The notes: generated by a model from the letters alone, not told the origin. Shown: positions 48,759 through 61,883, counted from the first letter of the stretch. The stretch is 64,000 nucleotides of DNA from Bagarius yarrelli (GCA_005784505.1 VCAZ01000063.1:519501-583500); one strand, 5' to 3'. Program-made: numbers and translations.

Positions 48759-50253
48759 GTGTGTGGGCGTGTGGCTTTGGGATGTCAAAGACGCGTGGGC
48801 AGAAACAGAAGCAGTTTTACAGATGTTGCAAGGAGTGCATGGAAAGTTTTGTGGTTATCAGTCCTACAGCTCTCTCTGACATGAAAAGGTATGCCACATA
48901 TGTGGCTATCACCCAGTTTCAAAAAAACCCCAAAGAGCAGGAAAAGGACGATTAAGACCTCATGTCTTTTAGTTTGTTGTTTTATCCCGTAGTGCAATTT
49001 GACTGGCTACAGGGCCCAGTAAAACGGCTGTGTATAATTTTAGGACCTGTGGATGGGAGACAGATATTAGAAGTTTGAAAGACACAGACAGGATAGGGAA
49101 GTGTAAGTGGGGCAATAAAGATAGACGCACAGGAAATCGGGTAATGCGGTGGGCCAATCCTGTTTTTTTTAATTGTTTTATTGGATTAGATTTTGTAAAT
49201 AATTTATTTTAAATATTAAAACTTTCTAACATTTGAAACGCACACACTTTTTCTCTAACCACAATTAATAAGAGAGCTTAATTATTATTTTCCACACATC
49301 CTTTCCCTCAAACATTTCCACACACACACTGGATTGTTATTTCCTCCATATCGATGTTTTATATGTATAATACATTTTGTGACATTTTAAAATTTACCCA
49401 CAGGTTCATTGACATGTGACATCACTATATGTCGGTTATACAGGGAAGAAACTTAGCGGCAAATGGCAATTCGGCAGCAAAAGAATAATAAAAAACAAAA
49501 CTCGCTTGTATTAAGAAGACAACTTTTATTGCCATAATTAATATCTCACATGATAACCCAAAATTTGATTCTTGCTTCTGATCTGTGATGTGACTGTCTC
49601 CTGGCACGCTGTGTCAAAACAATGACCGTGGTGGTGCTTTGGTGGACAACTGATATAACCATTGTTGCAGCTGAAACACTGGTAACACCGACTATTGCAG
49701 CAAGTCTAATGTACAATTACTAAATGCATGATGATGTGACAGGTTTATTGGATAACTAGATGAATGAACAGAAATAAAATTAAATGCTTTTTGTAATCTT
49801 TTAGCAACAGTTTATCAGTTTAAAACAAATGATAACATTTAGTTAACTTATTTTCAATACTAAACTTTTTAGTGAACTGAAACGTGCATTCTATCTAAAC
49901 TAGGAAAATTTGGTCCAATAGTAAAAATTGTATTGCTTCTAAATATTCTAAACACACACCTACAACTAGCAAGATGAAACTTTAGGCGGACTAACAGCTT
50001 TTTTGAATTTTTGCAGGCAAATTAAAAAACAAATACAAATGTGTGTGTTGTTTGGGTAAATTTTGTCAAGGTGATCTTTAAATGAAGTTATCAAATCAAA
50101 GTACAGATAAGAAATGCTATGGCTTTGCTAAGATGTCAATGAAAAAAATGATTAGCATTACTTTAAATATAGAAAATAACGTGATTGATATTATTTAACA
50201 TAAAAAATGTATGTGCATTAACGTAAACTAATATTTTTTAAAATCAAATATTA

Positions 50254-50726
50254 CTTACATTTACAATTATGGCACCTGGCAGACGCTTTCATCCAGAGCG
50301 ACTTACATATTTCTCATTTATCCAACTGGATTGGGGGTTGAGAGTCTTGTTCATGGATTCAGCAGTGGCAGCTTGGTAGTGCTAGGAATCGAACCCTAAT
50401 CCTCCAATTAGCAGTTTATCACCTTAGGCAGGGTGGCTCAAATGGTTAAGGTGCTGAGTTGTTAATCTGAAGACCAGAAACACCTGGGTTCAAGCCCCAC
50501 CTCCGGCAAGTCAACCACTGTTGGGTCCTTGAGCAAGACCCTTAACCCTTCCTGCTCCAGGGGCGCTGTATCATAGCTGACCCTGCGCTCTGACCCCCAA
50601 CTTACTAAGATGGGATATGCGAAAAATGCATTTCATTGGCTCTGTACACGTACCTTGCACAATGAATTGAATATACTTATACTAACCAACGCACTACCAC
50701 TTCCCACCACTGCACTACCACTTCTT
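50254..50726 (+). mobile_element. GGCAGACGC-core SINE interrupted by a second SINE
   Basis: Left part: acttacatttacaattatgg, ctggcagacgctttcatcc, agagcgacttacat, agcagtggcagcttggtagt, aatcgaaccctaatcctcc. Right part after the nested SINE: taaccaacgcactaccactt. The two parts join into one normal SINE body. Confidence 0.8.
50427..50679 (+). mobile_element. tRNA-derived SINE, nested
   Basis: Well-preserved copy. A-box region tggctcaaatggttaagg, B box ggttcaagcc (50487-50496), body ctgctccaggggcgctgtat and ccccaacttactaagatgg, tail gcacaatgaattgaatatac. Very close to the copies at 7.1 kb and 61.65 kb, so a relatively young family. Confidence 0.9.
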
Positions 50727-51270
50727 AAGTCGCATACATAGAGTTAACAATAATAATAAACAATATATTGTCATGGTTTGTTAAAAAAAACATTATACTG
50801 TTTCTGTGTATAAATATTTTGCATACAGACTAATGTTTGTATTTAATTTGTTTTACAAATTATGTAAATAAGCCAGACCTTAAGGAACGAACTGGTTTGA
50901 TTTATGGTCTGTAACCCAAACGTTTGCATGACGGATGTTTGGTCTTCACTAACTGTTGATTAAGAAACACGGGTTTAATGATCATGTTGTGTTATAGTAA
51001 TTATATTTCTGCTCCTTCAGCAATTTACACAAACGTGTCATGTCTTGGCATCAATATCCATGTGATTTAGTTTAAAAAAAAATAGTTTACGTCCTTACTG
51101 CAGACATAAAAAAGTCATATGATCTCTTATTGATATTGTTTCCATCAAAATGATCATCTTTCTTGGCTTATAATGCAATGATTCATAATACAGACTGATT
51201 TAATGCATAAGTATCATAAACTGTAACTTAATAATACAGTACTTTAAATGCAATTGAGTTGAATTGAGTG

Positions 51271-51277
<7 letters not shown>

Positions 51278-51319
<42 letters not shown>
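51278..51319. repeat. (GA)n microsatellite
   Basis: About 20 AG units. Confidence 0.95.
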
Positions 51320-51322
<3 letters not shown>

Positions 51323-51749
51323 TCAGAGGAGATTATGAATGAAGAAAAGAGCGATAAGGGAGGAGTGAGAGATGAGTGAGCAACACCTGAAAAACATGTT
51401 TACCAGCAGTGGACTTAAGGGGATGTCTAAGGTTTCCCCGCTGGAGGAGACAGAGGAGTGAGATTCCCCCATGATGCAGTGCTGTTAAAGAAATAATTTG
51501 CTTCCAAAGTGTCCAAAAATCTATCAAAAGGGGAACAATGGGTTAGCCAGACCTGACACCGCTGCACACTAGGGATCCTGCCTCCCACTCAAAGTCACTG
51601 TTCCAATTCCGTTTCTTTCCTTCTTTTATTTACGCAACAATATTTCACCATGTTTTCCATTAATAAACGGATACCTCTGTCATGCAGCATACAGGACACG
51701 TGCCACTTTCACACACACAGGGCTGTTAAGTGTTGTCTATCCCACATAA

Positions 51750-51783
51750 CACACACACACACACACACACACATACACACACA
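51750..51783. repeat. (CA)n microsatellite
   Basis: CA run with one CATA interruption. Confidence 0.95.
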
Positions 51784-52453
51784 TCGTTAGGGACTGATAT
51801 GACTGAAACCTGCCTGAGATTTGCTCCTGAACTCTCAGGCAGGATTTGATGAGAAGAACAGGTCAGTGGAAAATCGTACGCTGGCCCACGTTTTCTTTGA
51901 CTGATAATGAAAGTTTAACCACATCCTCTAAACTCCTTATGCATGCATGCTTTGTAGAATATTTCTGATTATACAGTCTGCTCACATTCACATCCTATCA
52001 CATCCACATATTATATTTAAATTTGGTTAATGCAATTGATTATTTAAATTCATTTCTTCATATTAAAAAAAAGTTTATATTTATTTTTTGTCACTAAAAT
52101 TATTGGTAGCCTATGGAAACTAGCAGAAAGATAAATGAAAACTAAATGATGAAATAAAATACAACAATTTCTTTTTAAAATACTGCAAATTATTTAAAAT
52201 AATTATCTATCCATCCATCCATGTTTTCTTTTTATACTGTATTTTTTATCATATTTTTAGCCACACTAATCTCATTCTGTGTTAAGTTTGGTGTTATGTT
52301 CGGTTCATATTGGGTGAAATAGATATTTAGATATTTAGATCAACATATTTACTAAACCCATTTTCAATGGTTCATAACAATATAGCTAAGAATTTAATAA
52401 TAATTTAATAATTAATAATTTAATAATTTTGTTGGGTTTTTTTGTTTTTGCAG

Positions 52454-52509
52454 ATGGACACCATGTGTGGGAGACAGAAGCCAATGTGGACAAGGATTCT
52501 CGCAAATCT
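52454..52509 (+). CDS. nfatc1: NFATc1 exon 7 (IPT domain, short exon)
   Basis: Only 56 bases, too short for a stand-alone open frame to show. Two bases complete the aspartate of DGHHVWE, then 18 codons follow (residues 595-613: DGHHVWETEANVDKDSRKS). Human NFATc1 has DGHHVWEMEA at the same place. Acceptor gtttttttgtttttgcag is strong and the donor gtaaga is good. The exon ends in phase 0 and joins exon 8 (TSLVVEIPPY). Confidence 0.93.
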
Positions 52510-53534
52510 GTAAGAAGATAACAGACATAATAAACAGGCAAACAGACAGATAGACTTTTTTTGTGTTTATGTATTTACAGCATTATTTTAAGACACAACT
52601 TTGAGACATTATCCTGATGATGTAAGCTTTAGTCGTACACGCTTCTGGATTCAACACACTCCGGCTCTCTGATGTAACCGTTGCTCATTCATTACTCTGT
52701 GTAAAACAGGCGGCTGATTGGCTTGTGCAATACTAAGTGATCTTTTCACCAATTTGCAAAGTCTCTGGTCTCACCTCAGTGACTCAAATTACTGCTCATT
52801 GTGTCCCGTTTTTCCAATACAGTCATACTAACACCCCCACCTCCTGCCACACACACACACACATATACACACAATCATCAGCTTCATTTGCTGCAGTACA
52901 AAAACGGGTCTAATTAGACACTAATTCGTTCCTCTCATCACCTTTATTCAATACAGTCCAAAACAGAGGCATTATTTTTAAATAAGGCTCTACACGTCAG
53001 ACAACAGAGACAGCGACATGCTCTAATTAGTTTTTTTTATTGCTTTTGTGCTTTTTCCTGTCTCAGAAGTTTGGGATAGTCTGCAATTAATACAGAGCAA
53101 TGATATAATATCACAATACATTTTCACAATTCACAATTATACAGTGGTTTCTTTCGCGAGCCCTAGAACACTTAATATAAATCTTATGAATGTATTTTTT
53201 ATAAGTGTAAGTCCAACAACGTCTTTCTTACAAACTGAGTAAACTGTTTAAAACTACACCAACTCAAATGCTTGTTTTTGTCTTTTGTCGTTATTGCCTG
53301 GTTTTGCGTTTCTTGGTGCGAGCCGTTGCGTCAGCTAAGCTAATCATGACCCTTTGCCTTAATGTTAATTGGCCTTTAGGGCCAGTTGGTGATAGGACCA
53401 GACCTACACAGTGGAAAAAACACAGTGGATTTGTGTGTGTGTTAGAGGATTAAAAAAAGTTAGACTATTATAACATGGTTGTTTATTAAGGGTTATGGAA
53501 ACATGGTCATTTTGTTTAAGTTCCCCTGACACTC

Positions 53535-53562
<28 letters not shown>
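53535..53562. repeat. (CA)n microsatellite in intron 7
   Basis: About 14 CA units. Confidence 0.95.
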
Positions 53563-53566
<4 letters not shown>

Positions 53567-54189
53567 GTACCTGGGTCCATGGTTGTGGCTATAACCTGAT
53601 TTTTGAAACGTACGCAAAATCAGCATTAAGCATTAGCTCCACTCCGTCCATTGAAAAACACACAGCATCATAAAACCCCCACACACAAGACACAATGCAC
53701 ACTAATACACACTAATGTGTAATGAAAAAGCAGTTATTGTTATGTTTTGAATTTATAATAACGTATATACTATTATTTTTTATTATTATTTTTGCATTTT
53801 TCTGTGATTGATATTTTACCTCAGATACCACAAGCACAAAACACTAACTTCCCCTTCAGACATTAATGTGGGACAGTCCCCTGTTAGTTGCCCCATTGAT
53901 ACCTCTTTAAAACTTTTAACGTTAGCATTATTTGGTCACTGACATTATTTTTTTTTTTTCTCAGTTTGGCCTTAAAAATGAATAGAATGATGTCCCCTAG
54001 TTTCTTGTTAAATTGTTTTAGTTAATTTGTTTAGGATCAGTTTTGGTAAAGCTATACCGTAATGCTATATATTTTTATCCTGAGAAAAACAGCTTTTAGC
54101 TACAGTAATAGCTAAAAGAACTTCCAGTGGATGTCAGCTAATTGCTCTTTAATTGATTTAAAGTAAATTTATCTGGCAACCCTGGTTGA

Positions 54190-54380
54190 TCATTTTTGCT
54201 GTCTGCATAAACAGGGTGCACAGAGGCACCTAAATATGTTGACAGGCCTGTAGAAAAGACTATCATAATGTTCAGACCGAATATTTTGTTTATACAAAGT
54301 TTTTTTGATTATAAGCCTTTCACAGAATATATAACTACATCTAAATACATTTAGACCAATTGACTTAATGAGTGTTGTCG
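54190..54380 (-). repeat. Copy 3 (inverted) of the unnamed dispersed repeat
   Basis: On the reverse strand it reads cattaagtcaattggtctaa and gtcttttctacaggcctgtc then aacatattta, matching the copies at 20.0 kb and 13.3 kb. Confidence 0.6.
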
Positions 54381-54928
54381 AAATGTATAGAGACTTTCAA
54401 CAAGCAGCAGAAAAAAGATTTTAAACCAAATCACCTACCCTGCCTCTAAGCATCAATGTTAGCATTATTTGCTAGCTGACTTTATTTATTTGTTATATTT
54501 TATTAGCAAATCGCTGTAAAATGTTAATTGTGTGTATGTAAAATGTGTATGAGTGTATGTAAAGCTACGCCTTAATACTGATGGTTTTTACCTCAGGAAG
54601 ATTCCAAGACTTCCCATGAATGTCGTTAAATTGTTTTAGAACTGATGTAAAACATCTGAACATCATGCTGGAGTAAAGAAGAACAAAATGACCATAACTG
54701 TACAATCCGGACAGTTAGTTAGATAGCTAGCATGCTAGTAGCATAATAGCCAAATAACATTTGCTTTGAGAATTAAAGGTTATAGGCCCACTGCTATAAA
54801 TTGATAACATAAAATAAAAGATAAATGTAGATCTAACAGTGACTGTTTATTTGCTAAATGTAAAGAAACTAATTGTCAAAAGAACAGTCGTTTTTACTCA
54901 AGAAACTCTATGTTCTTGTTTATACCAG

Positions 54929-55061
54929 ACTTCTTTGGTGGTTGAGATCCCTCCTTACCGCAATCAGAGGATATCCAACCCTGTGAACGTTAGCTTCTAC
55001 GTCTGCAATGGCAAAAGAAAGAGAAGCCAATGTCAGCGCTTCACATACCTGCCCGGCAACG
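54929..55061 (+). CDS. nfatc1: NFATc1 exon 8 (end of IPT domain, basic nuclear signal)
   Basis: 44 codons plus one base (residues 614-658). Encodes SLVVEIPPYRNQRISNPV and VSFYVCNGKRKRSQCQRF, ending in TYLPGN. KRKR (residues 642-645) is the second conserved basic nuclear signal at the end of the Rel-homology region. The donor G|gtaaca departs from consensus at +5 and +6, making it one of the weakest in the gene. Reading through it adds 17 codons (first two GN) to a TAA at 55112-55114. This would give a 674-residue short isoform lacking exon 9, comparable to the known mammalian short isoform. Confidence 0.94.
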
Positions 55062-55062
55062 G

Positions 55063-55690
55063 TAACACAACACCTCACACAACCCCTTACACAACAGCCT
55101 CACAAAACCCCTAAAACAAAAACCTTACAAAATCCTTCACACAACCCTCACAAAACCCCTTACACAACTCCTTACGCAACAACTCACACCACTTCTTCCA
55201 CAACACCTCACACGAAACCTTACACAAAACCTTACAAAACCTTTCACAACAATCTTATAAAACCCCTTACACAACCTCACAAAACCCCTCACACAACCCC
55301 TCATACAAAACCTTACACAACCCTTCATACAACAACCTCACAAAACCCCTCACACAAGCCCTCATACAACAACCTTACAAAATTTCTCACACAACCCCTC
55401 ATACAACAACCCTCACAAAATTTGTCACACAATACCTCATACAACAACCTCACAAAACCCCTCATACAACCCATCATACTACACCTTACATAACCCTTCA
55501 TACAACAACCTTACAAAACCCCTCACACAATCCCTTATACAACAACCTCACAAAACCCCTCACACAACCCCACGTACATCAACTTCACAAAACCCCTCAC
55601 ACAACCCTTCATAAAACAACCTCACAAAACCCGTCTCGCAACCCCACATGCAACAACTTCATAAACCCTCTCATATAACATCCTCAGCCC
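55063..55690. repeat. CA-rich minisatellite at the start of intron 8
   Basis: About 630 bases of degenerate units such as cctcacaaaacccctcacac and aacccctcatacaacaa, roughly 17-20 and 37 bases in period. It begins within two bases of the exon 8 donor. A 161-codon open frame runs through exon 8 into it in a different frame from NFATc1 and is not a gene. Confidence 0.93.
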
Positions 55691-56024
55691 AGTTTGGTAC
55701 CTCCTATTCCATGGCCTTTTGGGATTTGGGGATTCTCCTATTTATGGAGAAAATTCTAGAAATATTATTGTGGTTTTTGTGTTCATGGCGCAAACAACAC
55801 ATTTACTTCATTAATACAGCATTAAGAAAAGTATTAGGTGGTTTATCATGGTGTGTGTGTGTATGTGTGTGTGAGAAGATGAAAATGAGAGAAAAGGCCA
55901 ACAAAGGTTGTCATCACTTCCTGCTGCGCTCGTGTGAATTGCTTCTGCTACCACTTCAAGCACAATTGCGGTTGTTGATGTTTCTCATAAAGAACATCTC
56001 ACGCACGCTTAAAAAAACAGAATG

Positions 56025-56060
56025 AACAACACACACACACACATATACATACACACACAT
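56025..56060. repeat. CA-rich simple repeat
   Basis: Short CA/CATA repeat after the minisatellite. Confidence 0.85.
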
Positions 56061-57006
56061 GAAAGCCACTGAGTGTGAAAACCACCTCTAAAATTAGCTG
56101 CACCTTCTTTAAAAAGCGGAAGGACGACAAAAACAGGCTGCGGTCTGTGGGAGGTATTGAAAATAACCATCACTTTCCATTCATCTGACGCACTATACGT
56201 CCTGTAAACACATGTGGTAGCAGATCAGAGCGTGAAAAAATTGACACTATGCTGATCAAGGCCAGGATCTTCATCTTAATTACTCACAAGTTCAATTTTT
56301 ATGTTATGCTTAATGCGATGAGAGCAAAAATAATCAGGACAATTTTCGTTGCTCGCACAGCTACATTCATAGCCAAAGCTGCGAGAGGGTGTCAGGAATA
56401 ATTAGGTAAAAACATTAAACAGGTGCACACCTAAGAAAAAAATTGAACCAATAACAAAACCAGGAAGGAGACAGAAGCAAAACTAAAGTGTTTCACAGGA
56501 AAATGTTACACATTCACACACAAATGATCTAAACTTTCCTGGATGCTGTTTGTAACAAAATTCATTTATCTATTCTATTGACCTATGAAACAGGATTTTC
56601 TGTCCAAGCATCTTCAGAGTTCAGTTGAGTGTAAAACTTTTTACTCTTCCCTCCACCCCAGACTGTAAACGGCAAAGAAAAAGCCTTGATTTTTTAAAAA
56701 TTTGTCCCCTAAAATATTTTTTGATGCAAACCTTTGCTCGTAAATGTAAAATCAAGTCAGTTAAAATCCAAAATATGATTTAAGACGTATTTTAAATGTA
56801 CACAATAATACAAGCGGTAATGTTAGAATCACATTTTTTTGAATAATCCTGAGTGACTAAAGGATTTCCCCTTGCTAATTTAGAAACAAGCTGGAAAAAC
56901 ACATTCTGAAAAGACTCTGATTTGTTCCATTCCTCAGGATTTCACTAAGATTTTTTTAAAATTAAATATCAATGTTACCTGCTCTGTTTAACATCCAGCT
57001 CTGTGT

Positions 57007-57121
<115 letters not shown>

Positions 57122-57367
57122 CTCATTTCTGTATATAGAAGTATATTTTGTCCCCTCATTACCAGTTAAATATGTTTTTTATTGGGTGGTATAATGGCTG
57201 GCACTTTCTTTGAAATTGATTTCATGCATTTTAGTTTTAAAAACACTCCAAGATGTCTAGAAAGATATAAAAAATAAATATAGGAGAGATAAATCCAGTG
57301 CTGTAAAAGTCACTTTTGTTATGGAAAGAAGTATTAGGTATGCGGGTTTAACTTGGCTGAACTGGTA

Positions 57368-57370
<3 letters not shown>

Positions 57371-57424
<54 letters not shown>
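57371..57424. repeat. (GT)n microsatellite
   Basis: About 27 GT units, the longest pure GT run in the window. Confidence 0.96.
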
Positions 57425-57430
<6 letters not shown>

Positions 57431-59747
57431 GCTCCCTTATTTCGCTCCTGACGTGAGCATCACTTTTCCAATCACGCTTCCAACAACTCTCTCTCGTCTG
57501 CAAAAGTCGTGATGCAGCATCTTATTCGTGTCTTCCAAATAAGAGACATTTTCTCTAACCACATAAAAGGTCGGTGAAGAAAAAAAAGGGCTGGAACAGA
57601 GGAAAGACCACTTTAGCTGTTGTTTCTCGAAATCCCTTTCTTTTTACAAGCACTAAAAAGATTCCTACACAATATCAAGTGCTATTAATAACCCGAGCCT
57701 CGACAACTCTCTTTAGAGTCGTGCTTATTATAAGGGTGGTGTTTATTAGCAGGGCGGTGTGTGTTTTAGCCTCTTTGTGTCAGTTTGTACAAAATGACCT
57801 ATTAATTATAATTGAAGCAATACTGGTAAAAAAAAATTAAAAATAAACTTGCACTTTTACAAGAATGACTTTTATTAGTCAGCTATAAATCACAGATGAT
57901 GTTGAGGTCATCAGTTTTTGTGCAGTCATTAGGAAGACAGCTAAAAACATATGAAACTGAAAAGAATTCCCATATTAGGGAAAGAGGAGAAATGAAATTG
58001 ATCCTAATCGTACATTAACAAATAATGTAAATAAAACATTAGTTGGCGCAGTAGATTTGTGGGTAGCATGTCAACGTACATCCCTGTTGTGGCTCGGGCA
58101 TCCCGAGTTTAAATATCAGTTCAGAAGTGTTTGGGCAGCGATGCTACAAGTTTAACCACATTTCTCAGTAGCCTGGTGGTGGTAGCATCACTGTATTCTG
58201 AATTAAATATTTTTTTAATAACGAAGGGTTGTTAATCAAGTAGTGCAGTAGTATTTACACAAACTATTCGCTCTGTGCCGACAAAAGTAAAGGACAGAGA
58301 TTTATTTTCCTTCGTGTTCTATGGTGGTTGCAATCATCTTTTTTTGATGCATTACTGCCAATTTCTGCTCAGGGCAATTATGTCACAAACAATCATTGAG
58401 CTAACAAACTAATTAAAAAAACATTATGCTGGAGATTGAAGTTGATTCGATATAAAAATAAAAATGAAAAAGGATAGCTTAAATGTAGTTCGCTACTTTT
58501 GTGATGTTAGTGTAGCTTAGCGATAGCTTCAGTGTAATGAAACTGATAGCTTATCTCACTACCTTTTCCAAGAAGCTGGTCCAACACGCATACAGAGATC
58601 TCAAAGTCTTTTCCTGATCCCGCCCCTTTCACTCTCTTACCTTGTTATCTGTCCTATCAATTAAGCCCCCCCCAAAAAAATAAATAAATATAATAGATTA
58701 TATTTATAATAGAGTATTGTAGAAGAACAATAAGTAATAATAAAAATCATAATTTTTATTATAATACATTTTTAGCATGGAATGCTGTTTGTTATGAAAT
58801 TGTTTGGATTAAAACAAATAAAAAGATTACAAATTGTAGTAAATAAGGAACAATGTAACAATATCATTTCTTTATTTGTTTGTGCACACATACACTTGGA
58901 AAATGGTTGTGCAGTGATGTAATTATACGCTTATATAATTCTTTGAGCAAGTATAATATCTAATAGGAAGATAGGAAAAAACATAAGCTATTTTCAAATA
59001 AAATGACCACAGACAACAATGGGACCTCTATAAGCAGTGTGAAGAACACAGGGGTTTAAATCAAACACGCAACGTGTCAGTGGAAGCTCGTTGACCTCTT
59101 GCTGATGATTTGGCCAGTTGTGGCTTTGTCCAGCAACCAAAACATGACTAAGCATCATAAAACCAGCTCTCTGTGTGTGGCATAACACCCACAACACAAA
59201 CACAGCATGCACGTTTTTCCAGGACCCACTGACTGTCGTGTACGTATAGTGACTACTTTGTCTGTTCATAGAAGACAGACGCAGGACAGATGTTTTTTTC
59301 CAACAGACACTATGCAAAAGTTTTCTCAAACACGTCTCCTTTATTTCACCTTGGTGATCTTCAGAAATCGAGACGTTCTGTTCTGAGTGAGTCGAGGGAA
59401 GTGACGTTCCAAGTTTAGGGACTGATAGTATGCCAGCTTAGAGGTAACATGCTGTTTGTCGTGATTGTGTGGAACTGGAACTAGCGCTGGCAGAGCAGGA
59501 GTTGGCATGGTTTTGGGCTGGTGACAGACACAACCAACTGGTCCATATTGACCAGCAGATTGCACCTGCCAGGGGGCTTGTCATTATGACTAGGCTCTTG
59601 TGACGTAATTAAGAGTCACCTGTGTCACACGGAGACTCCTCCTTTCCTTCTGTCACAACCTGCAAAGCTGTAAGACTGCAGTATTATAATTATGCATTGT
59701 AGATGCATTTCATACAGTTTATAAGTTCATAATTTCATAACTTAGTC

Positions 59748-59896
59748 ATTTACATTTATGCTATTTGGCAGACGTCCTTATCCAGAACGACTTACATTTT
59801 TCTCTTTTATACAACCGAGCAATTAAGGTTTAAAAGCCTTGCTTAGGGCCCCAGCACTGGCAACTTGGTGGTGCTGGGAATCGAACCACTTCCCCA
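59748..59896 (+). mobile_element. GGCAGACGC-core SINE in intron 8
   Basis: Head tatttggcagacgtccttatc and agaacgacttacat, body gagcaattaaggtttaa, caacttggtggtgctggga and atcgaaccacttcccc; the 3' end is shortened. Confidence 0.78.
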
Positions 59897-61649
59897 AGTC
59901 ATCTATTATTAATCACCCATGACTACAACAACAACCGTAAATCCTAAAGGGTGTTATTACAACAAAGCAATTTTTCAAATATTACAATTTAATAATTACT
60001 TTCAAATCTTCTGAAACTTGCAAAAATATTTTTTGTTATAATAATAATAAATGTTGCATTTTTGTTTTAAATGTTAAAGAAGACTATACCATTTTCGTCT
60101 TGAAGAAAGCTTTACCTCCAAAGCCTGGGGTCACCAGGCTCAGCCTCCAACTTGTCTCAAACCCCCTGCCTGTAAGTTTACAATATACCTAGCAAACACC
60201 TTAGCTAGTTCAGGTGTGATTGATAAGATTGATTGTTGGTGCTTAATTCTGCAGGACTCCAGTCCTTTAGGACAGAGTTGGTGACCTTGATCTAAAGTGT
60301 ATTAAATACTGTGATGTTTTTTTTTTCTTATAAGGCATTTGGATTAACCATTTAGCGTGCTAAGCCACTTATAAAACAATGACACATTTGAGCAAGGTCA
60401 TAAATATAAATCCTGCAGACCAAGAACGACTTTCTGTTACAGAAAATCCATCCAGCCTCCTTTAACCAATCAGATTTGAGCATTCAGCCACATTATAAAA
60501 CATATGGTGATGGACTCGGTTCTTCAACATTTTATAATATTTTCTGGTGACTAAACAAAAGAGAATTACTGCCATTGCACAAACCCAGTGAGCAAAGCCA
60601 AGATAAGAACTACGAGCTGTTATATTCCTGTCCAAAACTGGCACTGACATTTGACAGCAAGAGCTGGCAAATGTTTATCCGAGCTGATATTCAATCCACA
60701 TCAGGCCTGATGATTTAAACTAAAGAAACATGGAATTTAAAAAGAGATTGCAAAGTGAAACAAAAGAAAAAAGAAAAAGGAACAGTAATAACAGTATGAA
60801 TAAAAATGTTAGTGTGTTAGAATCGTAGGAAGCTAGAAGAAAAAATATTTGTGTATTAAAAGAAAAATTAGTATTTCCCGATGCTTCATTTTATTTATGT
60901 GAGGGTTTAAATTTTTGGGCTCTGGCTTTAGCTTTAGTGAAAATGAATGGACAGGTTTTGGAATGAATTACACATAAAATGCATTTAGTCCAGTTTTATA
61001 GACTTGGATTTTGTGATCAGCTTTTGATCATTTTTAATTAGACTAAATGCTTTATAGAGTATATTAAATTTGAGTATTTTCATTCTATCACATCCAAGAC
61101 AAAAATCAACCACAAATTCACCAATAACTAAGTAAATAATTGTATTAAGTTGCTACTCTTTTTTTACTTTTGACCAGCAGGGACAGTTTGCTGTTGCATT
61201 TTGACTACGGTGTATTGCATGCTGTTGAGTCCAGCAGTTTTTCTTGTAATATAAAATATAGAAAAAAAATAGAATATATTTATCCCAAGGTGACTTTAGG
61301 CAAAGAATGTCACTCCAGATGCACCAAACAACAGCCAGGCCAGGGCTGGTAGGTGTAGTCTCCAGAGGAAGTGCTTAGGGAGAGCCAGAGATCATGGGAG
61401 CAGCTGACTCGCACCAAGCAGGGTGCCCGGGGACACCCAGAGCACTCCCACGCCACTTAGAGCAGACAGCAATGACGTAAATCCATGGAGCGCTGGGGAT
61501 CACGGGTGTGAAAGATCCATTTCGTTAAAAATCTAACAACCTAGAAACAAGATAAGTCTGAAATAACTTGCTTAAGTTCATTAGATATGTGTTTTTTTCA
61601 ATTGCGCATTACACAAGCACTGCATATTTTAAATGATAAAAAAATATAT

Positions 61650-61883
61650 ATTCAACTTCATTGTGCAAGGTACGTGTACAGAGCCAATGAAATGCATTTT
61701 TCGCATATCCCATCTTAGTAAGTTGGGGGTCAGAGCGCAGGGTCAGCTATGATACAGCGCCCCTGGAGCAGGAAGGGTTAAGGGTCTTACTCAAGAACCC
61801 AACAGTGGAGGTGGGGCTTGAACCCAGGGGTTTCTCTTCAGATTAACAACTCAGCACCTTAACCATTTGAGCCACCCTGCCCC
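61650..61883 (-). mobile_element. tRNA-derived SINE in intron 8
   Basis: Reverse-strand copy of the family at 7.1 and 50.4 kb: tail attcaacttcattgtgcaag at the left, body tgatacagcgcccctggagc, B-box complement ggcttgaacc (61818-61827), head complement accatttgagccaccctgcc at the right. Confidence 0.9.

Larger units (their letters stand above)
43285..52453 (+). other. nfatc1: Intron 6
   Basis: About 9.2 kb. Holds SINE remnants at 44524-44641 and 46212-46347, a pyrimidine-rich tract at 47341-47700, several GT repeats (46651-46680, 48495-48524, 48606-48629, 48722-48755), nested SINEs (50254-50726), a GA repeat (51278-51319) and a CA repeat (51750-51783). Open frames in this stretch come from these simple repeats, not from genes. 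Confidence 0.85.
52510..54928 (+). other. nfatc1: Intron 7
   Basis: About 2.4 kb; donor gtaaga, acceptor tgttcttgtttataccag. Contains a CA repeat (53535-53562) and an inverted copy of the dispersed family that also lies at 13.3 and 20.0 kb (about 54190-54380). The rest is AT-rich without visible features. Confidence 0.8.

Noticed and set aside
55008..55493. 161-codon Thr/Pro-rich open frame overlapping exon 8
   Set aside because: It is out of frame with NFATc1 in exon 8 and otherwise consists of minisatellite units.
55063..55690. Possible CRISPR-like spaced repeat array
   Set aside because: Units are contiguous and degenerate with no unique spacers, and the host is a vertebrate.
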